64,000 nt of DNA from Thermoanaerobacter ethanolicus JW 200 (lineage in GTDB: Bacteria; Bacillota; Thermoanaerobacteria; Thermoanaerobacterales; Thermoanaerobacteraceae): positions 557,001-621,000 of the forward strand of contig NZ_CP033580.1 of the NCBI RefSeq assembly GCF_003722315.1, given 5' to 3'. Every line of letters starts with the position of its first letter. Position 1 is the first letter of the stretch. A model generated the notes under the pieces. It was not told where the DNA came from. It did no database searches and worked only from the letters and a program-made list of their open reading frames with translations. This document shows positions 25,284 through 35,169 of the stretch, piece by piece. The translations under genes were made by a program, and so were the position numbers.

Positions 25284-28200
25284 ATGAAGAGATTTTTGTC
25301 ATTGGTTATTGCTGTAAGCATGATATTGTCACTTTTCCCGGGAAATATGTCGAAAGCATATGGAGCATATTCTCCAAATATAACATCGGTAGCTTCTTTG
25401 AGATTAGATGGGACAATGGCATCTCCTGCTAAAGGTCCTGTTGACCAATACACTGACATAAAAATTACAGGAAGCGGTTTTGTTACATACGACACAAATG
25501 GCAATGTAGTCTCTTCTGTCAGTGCAGTTTACATTGATTCACCCATAGATTCCAATAAGCTCACAATACTAAGTGCAAATGAAAATACAATTTATGCAAA
25601 AGTTCCCCCAGCGTCTAAAATTGGTCTTAGCCCAGATACTCCTTATACTATAATAGTTCAGCGAAGTGACGGACAGAGTGCAGCTATATTTAATGGCTTT
25701 ACATATATAAATAACCCATATATTTCAAAAGTAGCTCTTGATAACTTTATTACACTTGTCAAAGATTCCAATGGCAATATTATAAGCAGAACTACAAAGT
25801 CATATATAAGAATGGAAGGAAGTTATTTAAATGACATAGGATTAGCTCAGATCAACGGAGAAACAGCTTCAGTTGTTTCGCAAAGCGGTTCTGTGCTTAT
25901 TACGACTATTCCTCAAAACATTAACATAGACCCTACAACTTTATACACTGTAAATGTCACAAATATATACCGTGGGCGTTCTAATACAGTGCAAACGAAT
26001 ATTTATGCTGTAAATCAAGACATAACAGGATTATCTCAGTATACTGTCATTGTAGGAGATACAATTACTATATATGGTCATGGTTTTTCCACTCTTGGTA
26101 GCGGATTTAAAGTGTATGTAGGAGCGAATCTTGTAAATTCTTCAGATGTAAATATAGTAAGCGATACTGAAATGACTGTAAAGGTTCCTGCTCCTAAAGA
26201 TACGACACTTGAGTATCAAAATATTGATATTGTCGCAGCTGACGGTTCTACTGCTACTTTAGTTGATGCTTTAAAAATAATACCTACACCTGCTGTAATT
26301 ACCATAGATAATATTACTCCAAATGCAGGTTCTGTATCAGGAGGAACAAAAGTTATAATTGTAGGACAAAATTTGAGAGAAGATTTAATAGTAAAATTCG
26401 GTGGGGTTGTAGCAAAAAGTGTACAAAGCATCACTTTGCCTGGTCTTACAGCAAATCAGCGTGCTATACAAGTTACTACGCCTCCTTACAGTAAGTCCGG
26501 TCCTGTGGATGTGAGTTTAGTTGACCCTATTACAGGGTATACTGTAACCAAACAAAATGGATTTTTCTACCTTGCTGTTGAAGATACTATGGTAGTTGTT
26601 GATATGAATCCCGACCACGGATATGAAAACGGAAACACAGATGTAACACTATGGGGATTTAATTTTCAAAGAAGCGATGACCCGTCCATTTACACTGCTA
26701 ATTCTGACAACACAGAGATAACTTATACCAATACAAATTACACTTACAAAGACCCTGCAACAGGAAATTTAGTAGAAGGTTCCAGAGAAAGAAAACTTTA
26801 TGTCACTTTTGGCGGTAACAAAGCCCAGATAAAAAGCATATTCAATCCTGGAACAGGACAACAAACTTTGAATGTGTTGTCTCCTAGTGTGACACTTAAT
26901 CCCCCTGGACAAGATATGCCAGTAGATGTGGTTGTTACAGTGGAAACGACTATAAAAGATGCTAATGGAAATGTAGTCATGCGCTACTCTGAACAGAGTT
27001 CTCCACCTACAAAATTTACTTACAATCCATTGCCTTCAAATCCCCAAATTTTAAGCATATCACCCAGTTCGGGAAGCCGTGCCGGTGGAGATACAGTGAT
27101 TATTCAGGGATTTGATATAAGGCCAGGTGTAAAAGTGTACTTTGGGGATAAATTAGCTACTGTTAAAGATTTAACAACTGGTGGAGACAATAAGTCAGTG
27201 CTTACAGTTATTTCGCCACCATCTACTGCTTTGGGTTATGTAGACGTGAAAGTTGTAAATAAGGATGCGGATGCCAATAGAGGCTTTGCAATTTACTCAA
27301 AAGGCTATTATTACTATACTGCTCCTTCTATAAGCAATATTTTTACAAATTTTGGTTCAAAATATGGTGGTAACTTTATTACAATAACAGGTAGTGATTT
27401 TTATGTAGGGCAGACAGTCATAGATGGGGTGTATATGCCTAAATATCCTGATGTAAGAATTGGAAATATTCAATTAAAAGTAATTTCTGTTGAAGACAAA
27501 GATGGCAATATAATAGATGGAAAGAAACTTAACATTGGTACAAAGATTAAAGCTATAGTACCTGAAACACAAGTGCCTTATACAGTTGGATGGCAAGATA
27601 TGACAATTCAAAATTACGATGGCATAAGTGGTACTGTAGGCGGAAGTGTGACTTTGCAAAATGCTTTTGAGATAAAAGATACTCAAAAGAATCCGACTAT
27701 TACCTCCGTTGACCCTAATAAAGGGCCCACAAAAGGTGGCACACCTATCAAAATTTTGGGAAGCAATTTTGAAAAGGGAAGCATAGTTACAATAGATGGA
27801 GTGCAGGCAACCGTCACAAAAGTCTTAAGTGGCAATACTGAAATAGATGCGACTACTCCACCGGGGACATTGGGCAAAAAAATAGTTCAAGTTGTAAATC
27901 CTTCTGATGGCGGTACAGCGACATTAGTAGATGGATTTGAGTATCTTTTGATTGAAACAAAGCCCCAGATAACTAAAGTTGTTCCTAATTACGGCGGCAA
28001 AGGGACGCTTATATACATTTTTGGAAGCGACTTTTCACTGAAAGCTGGGGATAGCGAAGGGGCAAAAGCTTATATAGGAGATACTGTTCTTGAAAATGTG
28101 TATGTAATAAATGACACGACAATTACAGGAATAATACCTGACATGAGGTACTCTGGCCTTTACGATATAAAAGTTGTAAATCCTGATACTGCTCAAGCTG

Positions 28201-30581
28201 TGGCTCCCGAAAAGTTTCATTTCCTTGTACCAGAAAGTAGCCCAATAATAACTTCTGTATATCCGAACTTTGGTACAGTAAAGGGTGGTACTTCTATCTT
28301 GATTGAAGGAAGTGATTTTAGAAGGGGTGCAGAAGTATTTATAGGAGGCAACAAAGCCACAAACGTAACTGTAAGTCCTGATGGAAAGACGATAACTGCT
28401 ACTACTCCTCCAGGAGTTCCAGGTAAAACTTATGTAACTGTTGTAAACTATGATGGTGGCAATTACACTTATGGACTTCATGAGGGGGAAAGCGGGTTTA
28501 CATATGTTGTGCCCAACAGCCAGCCTGTCATTACAAAGATAGAACCTAATAGCGGCTCTACTTATGGAGGACAAGAAGTGACCATATGTGGTCAAGACTT
28601 TAGAATTTCTAAAGACGAAAATGGAAATATACTAAAAGATGAAAACGGCAATCCAATAGGCCCCGAAGTGTATTTTGGAAATGTCAAAGCGGAGAAGGTC
28701 ACTTATATTGATTATGGAACTTTAAAAGTTATTACACCTCCTAACGCGCCTGGAAAAGTCAGAGTAACCGTTGTAAACTATGATGCAGGACTTGGCTACC
28801 TTGAGAATGGATATACCTATATTCAATCTAAACCTCAGATTAAAGAAGTTATACCTCCAAAGTTTGACAAGGCTGGAGGAACTTATAGTATTATCATAGG
28901 AAGTGATTTTGCAGTTCCTGTATATGATAACGGCAAATTAGTAGTACCGGGTTCTTCTGTTTATATTGATGGAGCTAAAGTGCATGATGTAAAAGTTGTA
29001 GACAGTACAATGATAAAATTTACTGCTCCTCCAGTGGACAAAGTAGGCATGAAGGAATTAAAGGTGGTAAATCCAGATGGAGGGACTGCTGTATTTAAAA
29101 TAGAGTATGTATCTCCAAACTCACATCCTTTAATAACTTCTATAACTCCAAATAAAGGCAGTATTAATGGGGGCAATTATGTAACTATCAAGGGACAAGA
29201 CTTTAGAGAAAAAGTTAAAGTATATTTTGATGCTTATGAAGCGAAAGTAGTTGCGAATACCTCTGATACTATTACTGTAATCACTCCTGCCGCAGACCCG
29301 CAGAAAGACTTAGACCGTCTTGTGGATGTGACAGTGTTTAATATTGATGACGGAGGAAGTTATACTTTAAAGGAAGCATTTATGTATATCGCTACAGAGT
29401 CCAACCCGAAGATAACTTCTATTACTCCTAATACAGGGTCTACAAAAGGAGGAGAAACAGTAACCATAACAGGTAATGACTTTAGACAAGGAGCAAGGGT
29501 GTTTTTTGGAGATGTAGAAGCTTATAATGTAATTGTGAAAAGTTATAACACGATTGTCGTGACAACCCCAGGGCATGCAGAGGGAAAAGTAGATGTAATT
29601 GTGAGAAATCCCGATTATGCAAATGCTGTTTTGCCTCAAGGTTTTACCTATGTGCAAACAGTACCGGATAATCCAGTAGGCTTTTGGGCCGAATCAATAG
29701 CCGGTAACGACCATACATTATATTTACATTGGTCAGAGGCAAAAGGAGCAAAATACTATGAAATCTATGGTAAGACAGCTAATTCGGCAGATTACAAATT
29801 CATCGCTGCAACAGATAAATTGGAGTATTACGTGACAAATCTTTTGCCAAATACTACTTACTCCTTTGCCATGAGAGCTGTAAATGATTTGGGCCCCAGT
29901 GATTTTGTATACACTTATGCTACTACTGATACTTCTTCTAACAGCAAATATGACACTTCTGTTACAGGAGTAAAAAATGACACTACTTATGCAACAGCAA
30001 ACGGCTCGCTGGTCATTACATTAGGAGATGATATTTTAAATACGACTACTTATAAAATTGATTTGACAGGCAACCAATATAAAAATATAAGCAAATGGGT
30101 TATAAACATACCATCTAAAAATAAAAATAAGACTTTTACCACTATATGGGTTATAATGCCTGGATTTAATATAAAATTTACCCTTAACAGCCTCTACCTA
30201 TCAGGAGATTATGACAGAATAACAATAAATAAGCTATCGGATAAGACTTATGACGAAATATCAAGAAATATGCCAAAAGGGTATAAGATATTATCTGACA
30301 TTTATGACATGACTTATGAAAAAATTGACGGCGATAAAACAAGCAGTTATCCATATTTTTACAACAAAGTGAATGTAGCATTAAATGTTGACAAAAATAG
30401 ACTTGGCAATAGAAATATAAGCTTTTCAAAGCTCATGTATATAACGGCTTGCATGAGTAGTGTACCATGTACGAGGCTGTCAATAAGCAATAATGGCATA
30501 TCAAATATGATGGTAGATAGCGCATCGAATAATGTATTAGGTGATATATCTTATCCAGGCAGGTTAGCTGTTATTTATTGA
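25284..30581 (+). CDS. Large secreted protein with tandem IPT/TIG domains and an FN3 domain
   Basis: A 1765-residue exported protein. The signal peptide is MKRFLSLVIAVSMILSLFPG with cleavage near AYGAYSP. It is followed by about 14 Ig-like IPT/TIG repeats with the pattern P.IT.I.PN.GS..GG..VTI.G.DF; the last seven are the most alike. After them comes a fibronectin type III domain (about 1480-1575: LHWSEAKGAKYYEIYGKT, LLPNTTYSFAMRAVN) and a C-terminal domain I do not recognise. It has no SLH domain or sortase motif, so anchoring may depend on the two SLH proteins that follow. Start ATG 25284 has GAGAGGAG 8 bases upstream. A sigma-D promoter suggests co-control with motility genes. Role in adhesion or surface assembly is inferred. 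Confidence 0.88.
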   Translation: MKRFLSLVIAVSMILSLFPGNMSKAYGAYSPNITSVASLRLDGTMASPAKGPVDQYTDIKITGSGFVTYDTNGNVVSSVSAVYIDSPIDSNKLTILSANENTIYAKVPPASKIGLSPDTPYTIIVQRSDGQSAAIFNGFTYINNPYISKVALDNFITLVKDSNGNIISRTTKSYIRMEGSYLNDIGLAQINGETASVVSQSGSVLITTIPQNINIDPTTLYTVNVTNIYRGRSNTVQTNIYAVNQDITGLSQYTVIVGDTITIYGHGFSTLGSGFKVYVGANLVNSSDVNIVSDTEMTVKVPAPKDTTLEYQNIDIVAADGSTATLVDALKIIPTPAVITIDNITPNAGSVSGGTKVIIVGQNLREDLIVKFGGVVAKSVQSITLPGLTANQRAIQVTTPPYSKSGPVDVSLVDPITGYTVTKQNGFFYLAVEDTMVVVDMNPDHGYENGNTDVTLWGFNFQRSDDPSIYTANSDNTEITYTNTNYTYKDPATGNLVEGSRERKLYVTFGGNKAQIKSIFNPGTGQQTLNVLSPSVTLNPPGQDMPVDVVVTVETTIKDANGNVVMRYSEQSSPPTKFTYNPLPSNPQILSISPSSGSRAGGDTVIIQGFDIRPGVKVYFGDKLATVKDLTTGGDNKSVLTVISPPSTALGYVDVKVVNKDADANRGFAIYSKGYYYYTAPSISNIFTNFGSKYGGNFITITGSDFYVGQTVIDGVYMPKYPDVRIGNIQLKVISVEDKDGNIIDGKKLNIGTKIKAIVPETQVPYTVGWQDMTIQNYDGISGTVGGSVTLQNAFEIKDTQKNPTITSVDPNKGPTKGGTPIKILGSNFEKGSIVTIDGVQATVTKVLSGNTEIDATTPPGTLGKKIVQVVNPSDGGTATLVDGFEYLLIETKPQITKVVPNYGGKGTLIYIFGSDFSLKAGDSEGAKAYIGDTVLENVYVINDTTITGIIPDMRYSGLYDIKVVNPDTAQAVAPEKFHFLVPESSPIITSVYPNFGTVKGGTSILIEGSDFRRGAEVFIGGNKATNVTVSPDGKTITATTPPGVPGKTYVTVVNYDGGNYTYGLHEGESGFTYVVPNSQPVITKIEPNSGSTYGGQEVTICGQDFRISKDENGNILKDENGNPIGPEVYFGNVKAEKVTYIDYGTLKVITPPNAPGKVRVTVVNYDAGLGYLENGYTYIQSKPQIKEVIPPKFDKAGGTYSIIIGSDFAVPVYDNGKLVVPGSSVYIDGAKVHDVKVVDSTMIKFTAPPVDKVGMKELKVVNPDGGTAVFKIEYVSPNSHPLITSITPNKGSINGGNYVTIKGQDFREKVKVYFDAYEAKVVANTSDTITVITPAADPQKDLDRLVDVTVFNIDDGGSYTLKEAFMYIATESNPKITSITPNTGSTKGGETVTITGNDFRQGARVFFGDVEAYNVIVKSYNTIVVTTPGHAEGKVDVIVRNPDYANAVLPQGFTYVQTVPDNPVGFWAESIAGNDHTLYLHWSEAKGAKYYEIYGKTANSADYKFIAATDKLEYYVTNLLPNTTYSFAMRAVNDLGPSDFVYTYATTDTSSNSKYDTSVTGVKNDTTYATANGSLVITLGDDILNTTTYKIDLTGNQYKNISKWVINIPSKNKNKTFTTIWVIMPGFNIKFTLNSLYLSGDYDRITINKLSDKTYDEISRNMPKGYKILSDIYDMTYEKIDGDKTSSYPYFYNKVNVALNVDKNRLGNRNISFSKLMYITACMSSVPCTRLSISNNGISNMMVDSASNNVLGDISYPGRLAVIY

Positions 30582-30593
30582 GGAGTGAGAAAG

Positions 30594-33167
30594 TTGAAAA
30601 AGATATTTACAATTTTACTTACAATAATTCTATTTGTTTTAAATAGTGTTTATACTTATGCTTCGGACAATCCTGTATATTACGGTACGGACAATGTGCA
30701 AAGCATCTATTACAATATGTCCTTCAAAGATATAAAAGATAGTTTTGCTAAAAATGACATAATGAAAATGACTGCTCTTTCAGTTATTAGAGGTGGAGGA
30801 AGTCAAAAATTTTATCCTAAAAGCTATTTAAAAAGAGAAGAGGCAATAGCATATATTGTAAGACTAATGGGACTGGAAGAACAAGTACAAAAAACACCTA
30901 TATCCTCCTCTACTGCAGTAGGGGGGAGTAACCCTCCTACTGCTAATTCTAATCAGACTGGGCAAAATAATGCTTCTTCTCAATCAGGTCCCAAAGTAGA
31001 TTCGTGGGCACAAGGAATAATTGATGTGGCAGCGAAAAATAATCTTTTGAGGAAAGAGGATATGGCTTTGGATTTTACAGCAAATGCAACAAGAGAGGAA
31101 GTTGCTTATTGGATAGCAAAAGGATTGAATCTTGCGCCGATTTACGGAAAAGATTTACAAAAAGTTTATGCTTTTTCGGATGCTAAAAGTTTTAATACTG
31201 ATTATATGCCATATATTGAAGCAGTTTTAAAAAGTGGAATAATGACAGGTTACTATGATAGTAAATTTGGACCTAAAGACAACATAACCAGAGAGCAGAT
31301 GGCGTCAGTTTTGAGTAGAGCTTTTAACTTAGGGTATAATTTAATGGGCTATTCAATAATAAATGCTACAGTGCAGGATATACTTTACGAAGAGGTTGCT
31401 GGGAAAAATAGTATAAAGAAAACTTTTGTTCTTCTCAATAATAAAGGGCAAAATGAGTATATTGTGGTTCAACGAACATATTCTTCAAAAGGAATAGTTC
31501 ATAATTCAGATTTTTTGACTATTAGCAATGGAGTTCCTTCTTTTTCTGATTCTATTGAAAAAGGGGATAATGTGAATTTTTATATAAGCGGTCAAAATGT
31601 GATATTTGCTGAAAAAAACCCTGTATTTCAGAGCACTTTGTACGGAGAGATAAAAGACATATCAGCTTCTAACATAACACTTACATCTGAATCAGGAGTT
31701 GAATATGTATTTTCTTATAACCCTAATACAAAAATCTATATAAATGATTATCCTGCTTCTATAAAAGATTTACGATATGGTCAAATAGCTACAGTGTACC
31801 TTAATGGTAACACGGCTTATGCAATAAATGTTGATTATGAAGATTTGGGAAGTGGGAAAATCGATACAGGCTCAAGACAAGTAACAGGAAGCATAATGGC
31901 TATAGATAAACAAGATAATGGCATAAATATTAAATTAGACAATGGACAATTTTATTCTATTGCTTATGATGTGCCTATCATAAAAGATGGAAATACTGTG
32001 TCTTTGTCTTCAATAAAAGAGGGAGACTATGTAAATTTGTATTTTGATGACCCTTATACAAATGCACCCATCAAGGTATTAGTAGAAAATGGATATCACA
32101 AAGTCTACTATATCATAAGAGGAAATCTCGGAAGTTTATTGGCTTCCAACAATTCTATTTCAATAAACAATGTGGAAAAGTATTATCAAGGTACATGGCA
32201 AAGTGCAAATAATTTTGCTTATTATCCTTTAGATGAAGCTAAAATATATTACAATGGCTTTGAGGTCAGCAAAGAAGACCTTAAAAATTACAAAGGAAAT
32301 CAAATATATGCTACAGTTGAGAAGCACTTTGGAACAGATTCGATTACGTTTATAAACATAACCCCAAGTTTTACAATGAGTTACAGTGGCATTGCAAGTT
32401 TTGATACTCAATCGATGATTCTTACATTAAATGATGGCAGAAAAGTAACTGTAAACGACGGCACAATTATTTTAAAAGATGGAATGAAGATACCCTATAC
32501 TTCACTTATAGGAAATAAACAAGTATATGTATCTTTTTCCCAGACGGATAGAAGCTTATATGCTAATTTCATCTCAGTAATTGATAGTGTATATCCAGAG
32601 TATTACTATGCGAAAGGTTTTATAACCAGTGCAACATCAAATTCTATCACTATTGGTAACTTATATACAAGTTGGTGGTATCAAGCATATGGGTATTATG
32701 CTATACAAAACAATCAATGGAATATTGTAGGAGGCACAAAAACTTTCTATGTGGGAGATAAAACTTATATAGTTGACAATAGAGATAAAGATTCAAAAGT
32801 TATTCCCTACACAGAGCTTTTGGATGTAAAATATGGAAAATCTAAATACACCTCTGCCCATGTGTATGTGGTATCACAAGGAGACAATGCTATTGCAATA
32901 AACATTATGAATTCAACGGGGCAAGAAAGAGTGTCTACTGCTGATGTTGTATCTATTGATGGTACCAAGTTAACTCTAAATAATGTAAATGATTGGAATG
33001 AATTAAATGGGGTTTGGAATCTGAATACTTCTCTTGATACAGTAGATGTATCAAAAACGGTAATAATTAAAAATGGACAGGCAGTCAATATAAGTTCTAT
33101 AAATCCGGGAGATTCACTCTATATTATAAGAAATGGGTCATCTGCTGTTATTGTAACGGTGAAGTAA
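30594..33167 (+). CDS. S-layer homology domain protein with beta-rich repeats
   Basis: An 857-residue exported protein. Signal peptide MKKIFTILLTIILFVLNSVYTYA. Three SLH motifs lie at the N-terminal side (about 25-245: DSFAKNDIMKMTALSVIRGG, DSWAQGIIDVAAKNNLL, YMPYIEAVLKSGIMTGYYDS), with a Ser/Asn/Thr-rich linker inside. SLH domains bind pyruvylated wall polymers. The rest (about 255-857) has repeated small beta units of the DUF5666-like type, each with an ID...ITL..G pattern and a KEGD or NPGD turn. TTG 30594 has AGGAG 8 bases upstream, preferred to GTG 30585. It starts 12 bases after the TIG gene stop, in one operon. Confidence 0.85.
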   Translation: MKKIFTILLTIILFVLNSVYTYASDNPVYYGTDNVQSIYYNMSFKDIKDSFAKNDIMKMTALSVIRGGGSQKFYPKSYLKREEAIAYIVRLMGLEEQVQKTPISSSTAVGGSNPPTANSNQTGQNNASSQSGPKVDSWAQGIIDVAAKNNLLRKEDMALDFTANATREEVAYWIAKGLNLAPIYGKDLQKVYAFSDAKSFNTDYMPYIEAVLKSGIMTGYYDSKFGPKDNITREQMASVLSRAFNLGYNLMGYSIINATVQDILYEEVAGKNSIKKTFVLLNNKGQNEYIVVQRTYSSKGIVHNSDFLTISNGVPSFSDSIEKGDNVNFYISGQNVIFAEKNPVFQSTLYGEIKDISASNITLTSESGVEYVFSYNPNTKIYINDYPASIKDLRYGQIATVYLNGNTAYAINVDYEDLGSGKIDTGSRQVTGSIMAIDKQDNGINIKLDNGQFYSIAYDVPIIKDGNTVSLSSIKEGDYVNLYFDDPYTNAPIKVLVENGYHKVYYIIRGNLGSLLASNNSISINNVEKYYQGTWQSANNFAYYPLDEAKIYYNGFEVSKEDLKNYKGNQIYATVEKHFGTDSITFINITPSFTMSYSGIASFDTQSMILTLNDGRKVTVNDGTIILKDGMKIPYTSLIGNKQVYVSFSQTDRSLYANFISVIDSVYPEYYYAKGFITSATSNSITIGNLYTSWWYQAYGYYAIQNNQWNIVGGTKTFYVGDKTYIVDNRDKDSKVIPYTELLDVKYGKSKYTSAHVYVVSQGDNAIAINIMNSTGQERVSTADVVSIDGTKLTLNNVNDWNELNGVWNLNTSLDTVDVSKTVIIKNGQAVNISSINPGDSLYIIRNGSSAVIVTVK

Positions 33168-33189
33168 GAAAAACATTGGGGGAATTGCA

Positions 33190-34677
33190 ATGAAAAAAAT
33201 TATAGGGTTAGTTATAATATTCACCCTTTTGATTCCTTTTCCTGTTCAGGTTTTTGCCAATGATGCAGGTTTTGAAGGTGGTATTGCCAATGAGCAAGAA
33301 TACAAAGAAGTTGTATTTATAACGGGACAACCTATTATATTTAGTGGTGTTCTTAAAATTAATCAATCTGTAAGAGGTGATACTACTACAACAACATATA
33401 GGTATGACCTTGCTTCCGATTCAGGAGACAAACTCACACGTTCTCTTACTTTTGTTACCCAAGAAACAAAAAAACCTGAATACAACCAAGTGATTAGTCA
33501 GACTACTCTTAAGACATATACTGAAAACATAAAAATAGGGGGAAATACTTACACTTTAGACAGAAATAATGGATATATATACTCAGGCTCTGAAGTAAAA
33601 AGCATAAACCCTGGTGTAACTTACTATGCTGGTAACTATTCAGGCGTAAAATTATACAGGGTCAATGGCAATAAAGGGACTGTAAAAGTGACTATAGATG
33701 ACAAAACAGTAGGATTTACTCATAAATACGGAAGTGCTGATACACATCAAATAAATTATTTAATCGAAAGCACAATGGGGTCAAATGGAGAAGTAAAAAA
33801 ATGGGTTGGAGAGGCTCATGTAAATGTATCTTTTACTGATAAATCCAGTATTGAATATGTAGAAAATGACCCTCAATATATAAGCTTTAGGGGTGGATAT
33901 CTTTTAAGGCGAAATAGCGGTGACATGATGAATTACTCTTATAATCTCCCAAAACTAGATGATAACGGCAACGAAATAGGAAGAAACATAGGAAATGGAA
34001 GTTTGAAACTTGATGGTGTGTCATTCGAAGATAGATTGGTGGTCCCACAGGCTAAAGACATAAATGGAACATGGGGAAAAGAGGATATTAAAAAATTGAT
34101 GAGCATGGAAGTATTTCCTAATGACTCAGAATACTTTGGTCCTAAACTTCCCATATTGCGCTCAGACTTTACCGTTGCAGTTGCAAAAGCAATTGGATTA
34201 AAACCGTATGAACCGCCCAAGAGTACGCTTTATTCAGCAAGAAACAAAAGCGCTATAGAAATTTCACCTTTTATTGATATATCTACTACTGATCCGAATT
34301 ATGGATATATAAAAGCAGCCAGTGATGCAGGGCTTATCTCAGGTACTGCTCCAAATCAGTTCAGTCCTTCAAGGTCTCTTACTCGTGCTCAAGCGGCAGT
34401 GATATTTATAAGAGCTTTGGGGCTTGAGAACCTCGCTCCTTCAGGAAATTCTGATACCGGTTTTTTAGATGACTACGCTATACCATTGTGGGCAAAAAGG
34501 AGTATTTACGTGGCGCGGGAGATAGGACTTATATCAGGCGATGAATATGGAAGGTTTAACCCTGATGGCTATGTTACGCGAGAAGAAGCTGCTTCAATGA
34601 TTTCGAGGATGATAAATTTTATGATGAACGACCTTACTTTTGATTATGTAATGAGGATATTAAATTATCATAATTAA
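33190..34677 (+). CDS. S-layer homology domain protein, C-terminal SLH
   Basis: A 495-residue exported protein. Signal peptide MKKIIGLVIIFTLLIPFPVQVFA. A unique beta-rich region (about 25-290) is followed by three SLH motifs (about 300-485): WGKEDIKKLMSMEVFPNDSE, YGYIKAASDAGLISGTAPNQ and LWAKRSIYVAREIGLISGDE, each with a following TR.QAA or TREEAA helix. It complements the preceding protein, where SLH units are N-terminal. The start at ATG 33190 lies 22 bases after that gene. The three surface genes probably form one operon from the sigma-D promoter, ending at the terminator now split by MITE-2. Confidence 0.87.
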   Translation: MKKIIGLVIIFTLLIPFPVQVFANDAGFEGGIANEQEYKEVVFITGQPIIFSGVLKINQSVRGDTTTTTYRYDLASDSGDKLTRSLTFVTQETKKPEYNQVISQTTLKTYTENIKIGGNTYTLDRNNGYIYSGSEVKSINPGVTYYAGNYSGVKLYRVNGNKGTVKVTIDDKTVGFTHKYGSADTHQINYLIESTMGSNGEVKKWVGEAHVNVSFTDKSSIEYVENDPQYISFRGGYLLRRNSGDMMNYSYNLPKLDDNGNEIGRNIGNGSLKLDGVSFEDRLVVPQAKDINGTWGKEDIKKLMSMEVFPNDSEYFGPKLPILRSDFTVAVAKAIGLKPYEPPKSTLYSARNKSAIEISPFIDISTTDPNYGYIKAASDAGLISGTAPNQFSPSRSLTRAQAAVIFIRALGLENLAPSGNSDTGFLDDYAIPLWAKRSIYVAREIGLISGDEYGRFNPDGYVTREEAASMISRMINFMMNDLTFDYVMRILNYHN

Positions 34678-34678
34678 G

Positions 34679-34699
34679 ACAAGGGAGAAGTCTATTGTT
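34679..34699 (+). repeat. Left, decayed copy of the duplicated terminator
   Basis: ACAAGGGAGAAGTCTATTGTT matches the right copy at 35033-35053 at 18 of 21 positions when aligned. The changes weaken the hairpin on this side. Confidence 0.7.
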
Positions 34700-35031
34700 C
34701 AGACTGTAGACAAACTATTTTGTAAGATTGGCATTTTGTAAAGTAATGCGACTCGCGACAAAGCAGCCCGGCACTCAAGTAAGAAAGTTTATAAAGCAAA
34801 AATAGAAAAACAATCATACTTACTTGAGTGCCGGGAAACTTAGCAAGTGTGATGACGGAGGCGGGGCTGGAGCCACGGATGGCGGAAGCTGCCACCTGAG
34901 ACAGGGATGTCGAATGTGGTCGGAACCCCGCCGGAACCTGAAGGCCGAGCTTTAGTTTTGTCGCTTTGGAGCATCGGAGCGACGATGCAAAATATCTCCT
35001 TTGAATATTTTTTAACTTTGTCAACAAACTG
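34700..35031. mobile_element. MITE-2, related to MITE-1, with a nested insertion
   Basis: 332 bp with the same ends as MITE-1 and the IS (CAGACTGTAGACAAA and TTTGTCAACAAACTG), in the same orientation as MITE-1. The core shares long blocks with MITE-1, including GGATGTCGAATGTG and TTTAGTTTTGTCGCTTTGGA. Stems are kept with paired changes: GGCGGGG (34860-34866) with CCCCGCC (34926-34932), and GCCAC (34891-34895) with GTGGT (34916-34920). A 69-bp palindromic insertion sits at 34767-34835. It lies in the terminator of the surface operon. Confidence 0.85.
34767..34835. repeat. Nested 69-bp palindromic insertion inside MITE-2
   Basis: CCCGGCACTCAAGTAAG (34767-34783) and its exact complement CTTACTTGAGTGCCGGG (34819-34835) flank 35 AT-rich bases. 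MITE-1 lacks this block at the matching position. The 17-bp perfect arms suggest a tiny mobile element or a hairpin insertion of unknown type. Confidence 0.7.
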
Positions 35032-35032
35032 T

Positions 35033-35060
35033 ACAAGGGAGAAATCCCTTGTTTTTTTGT
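35033..35060 (+). terminator. Right, functional copy of the surface operon terminator
   Basis: ACAAGGGA-GAAA-TCCCTTGT is a perfect 8-bp stem followed by TTTTTTTG, directly after MITE-2. Confidence 0.88.
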
Positions 35061-35109
35061 AGACAGAGATTTTTTAGTTTGTAGGGGTGATAAGAGGCTT
35101 AATTAGATA

Positions 35110-35138
35110 GAATAAATATATACATAAGGACATATATT
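35110..35138 (+). promoter_or_regulatory. Sigma-E type promoter of spoIID
   Basis: GAATAAA (35110-35116), a 14-base spacer and CATATATT (35131-35138), close to the sigma-E pattern KMATATT-N14-CATACAAT. It lies 32 bases before spoIID, which is a sigma-E gene in B. subtilis. Confidence 0.55.
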
Positions 35139-35169
35139 TTATTTAGTAGTTCACAATCGGAGGGGAAAA

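Noticed and set aside
34692-35036. Open frame on the minus strand over MITE-2, with a similar one over MITE-1 (19142-19327), sharing YFASSLRCSKATKL
   Set aside because: The shared residues come from the shared nucleotide element. The frames run through the terminal repeats, lack start signals, and covariation favours a structured nucleic acid over a protein.
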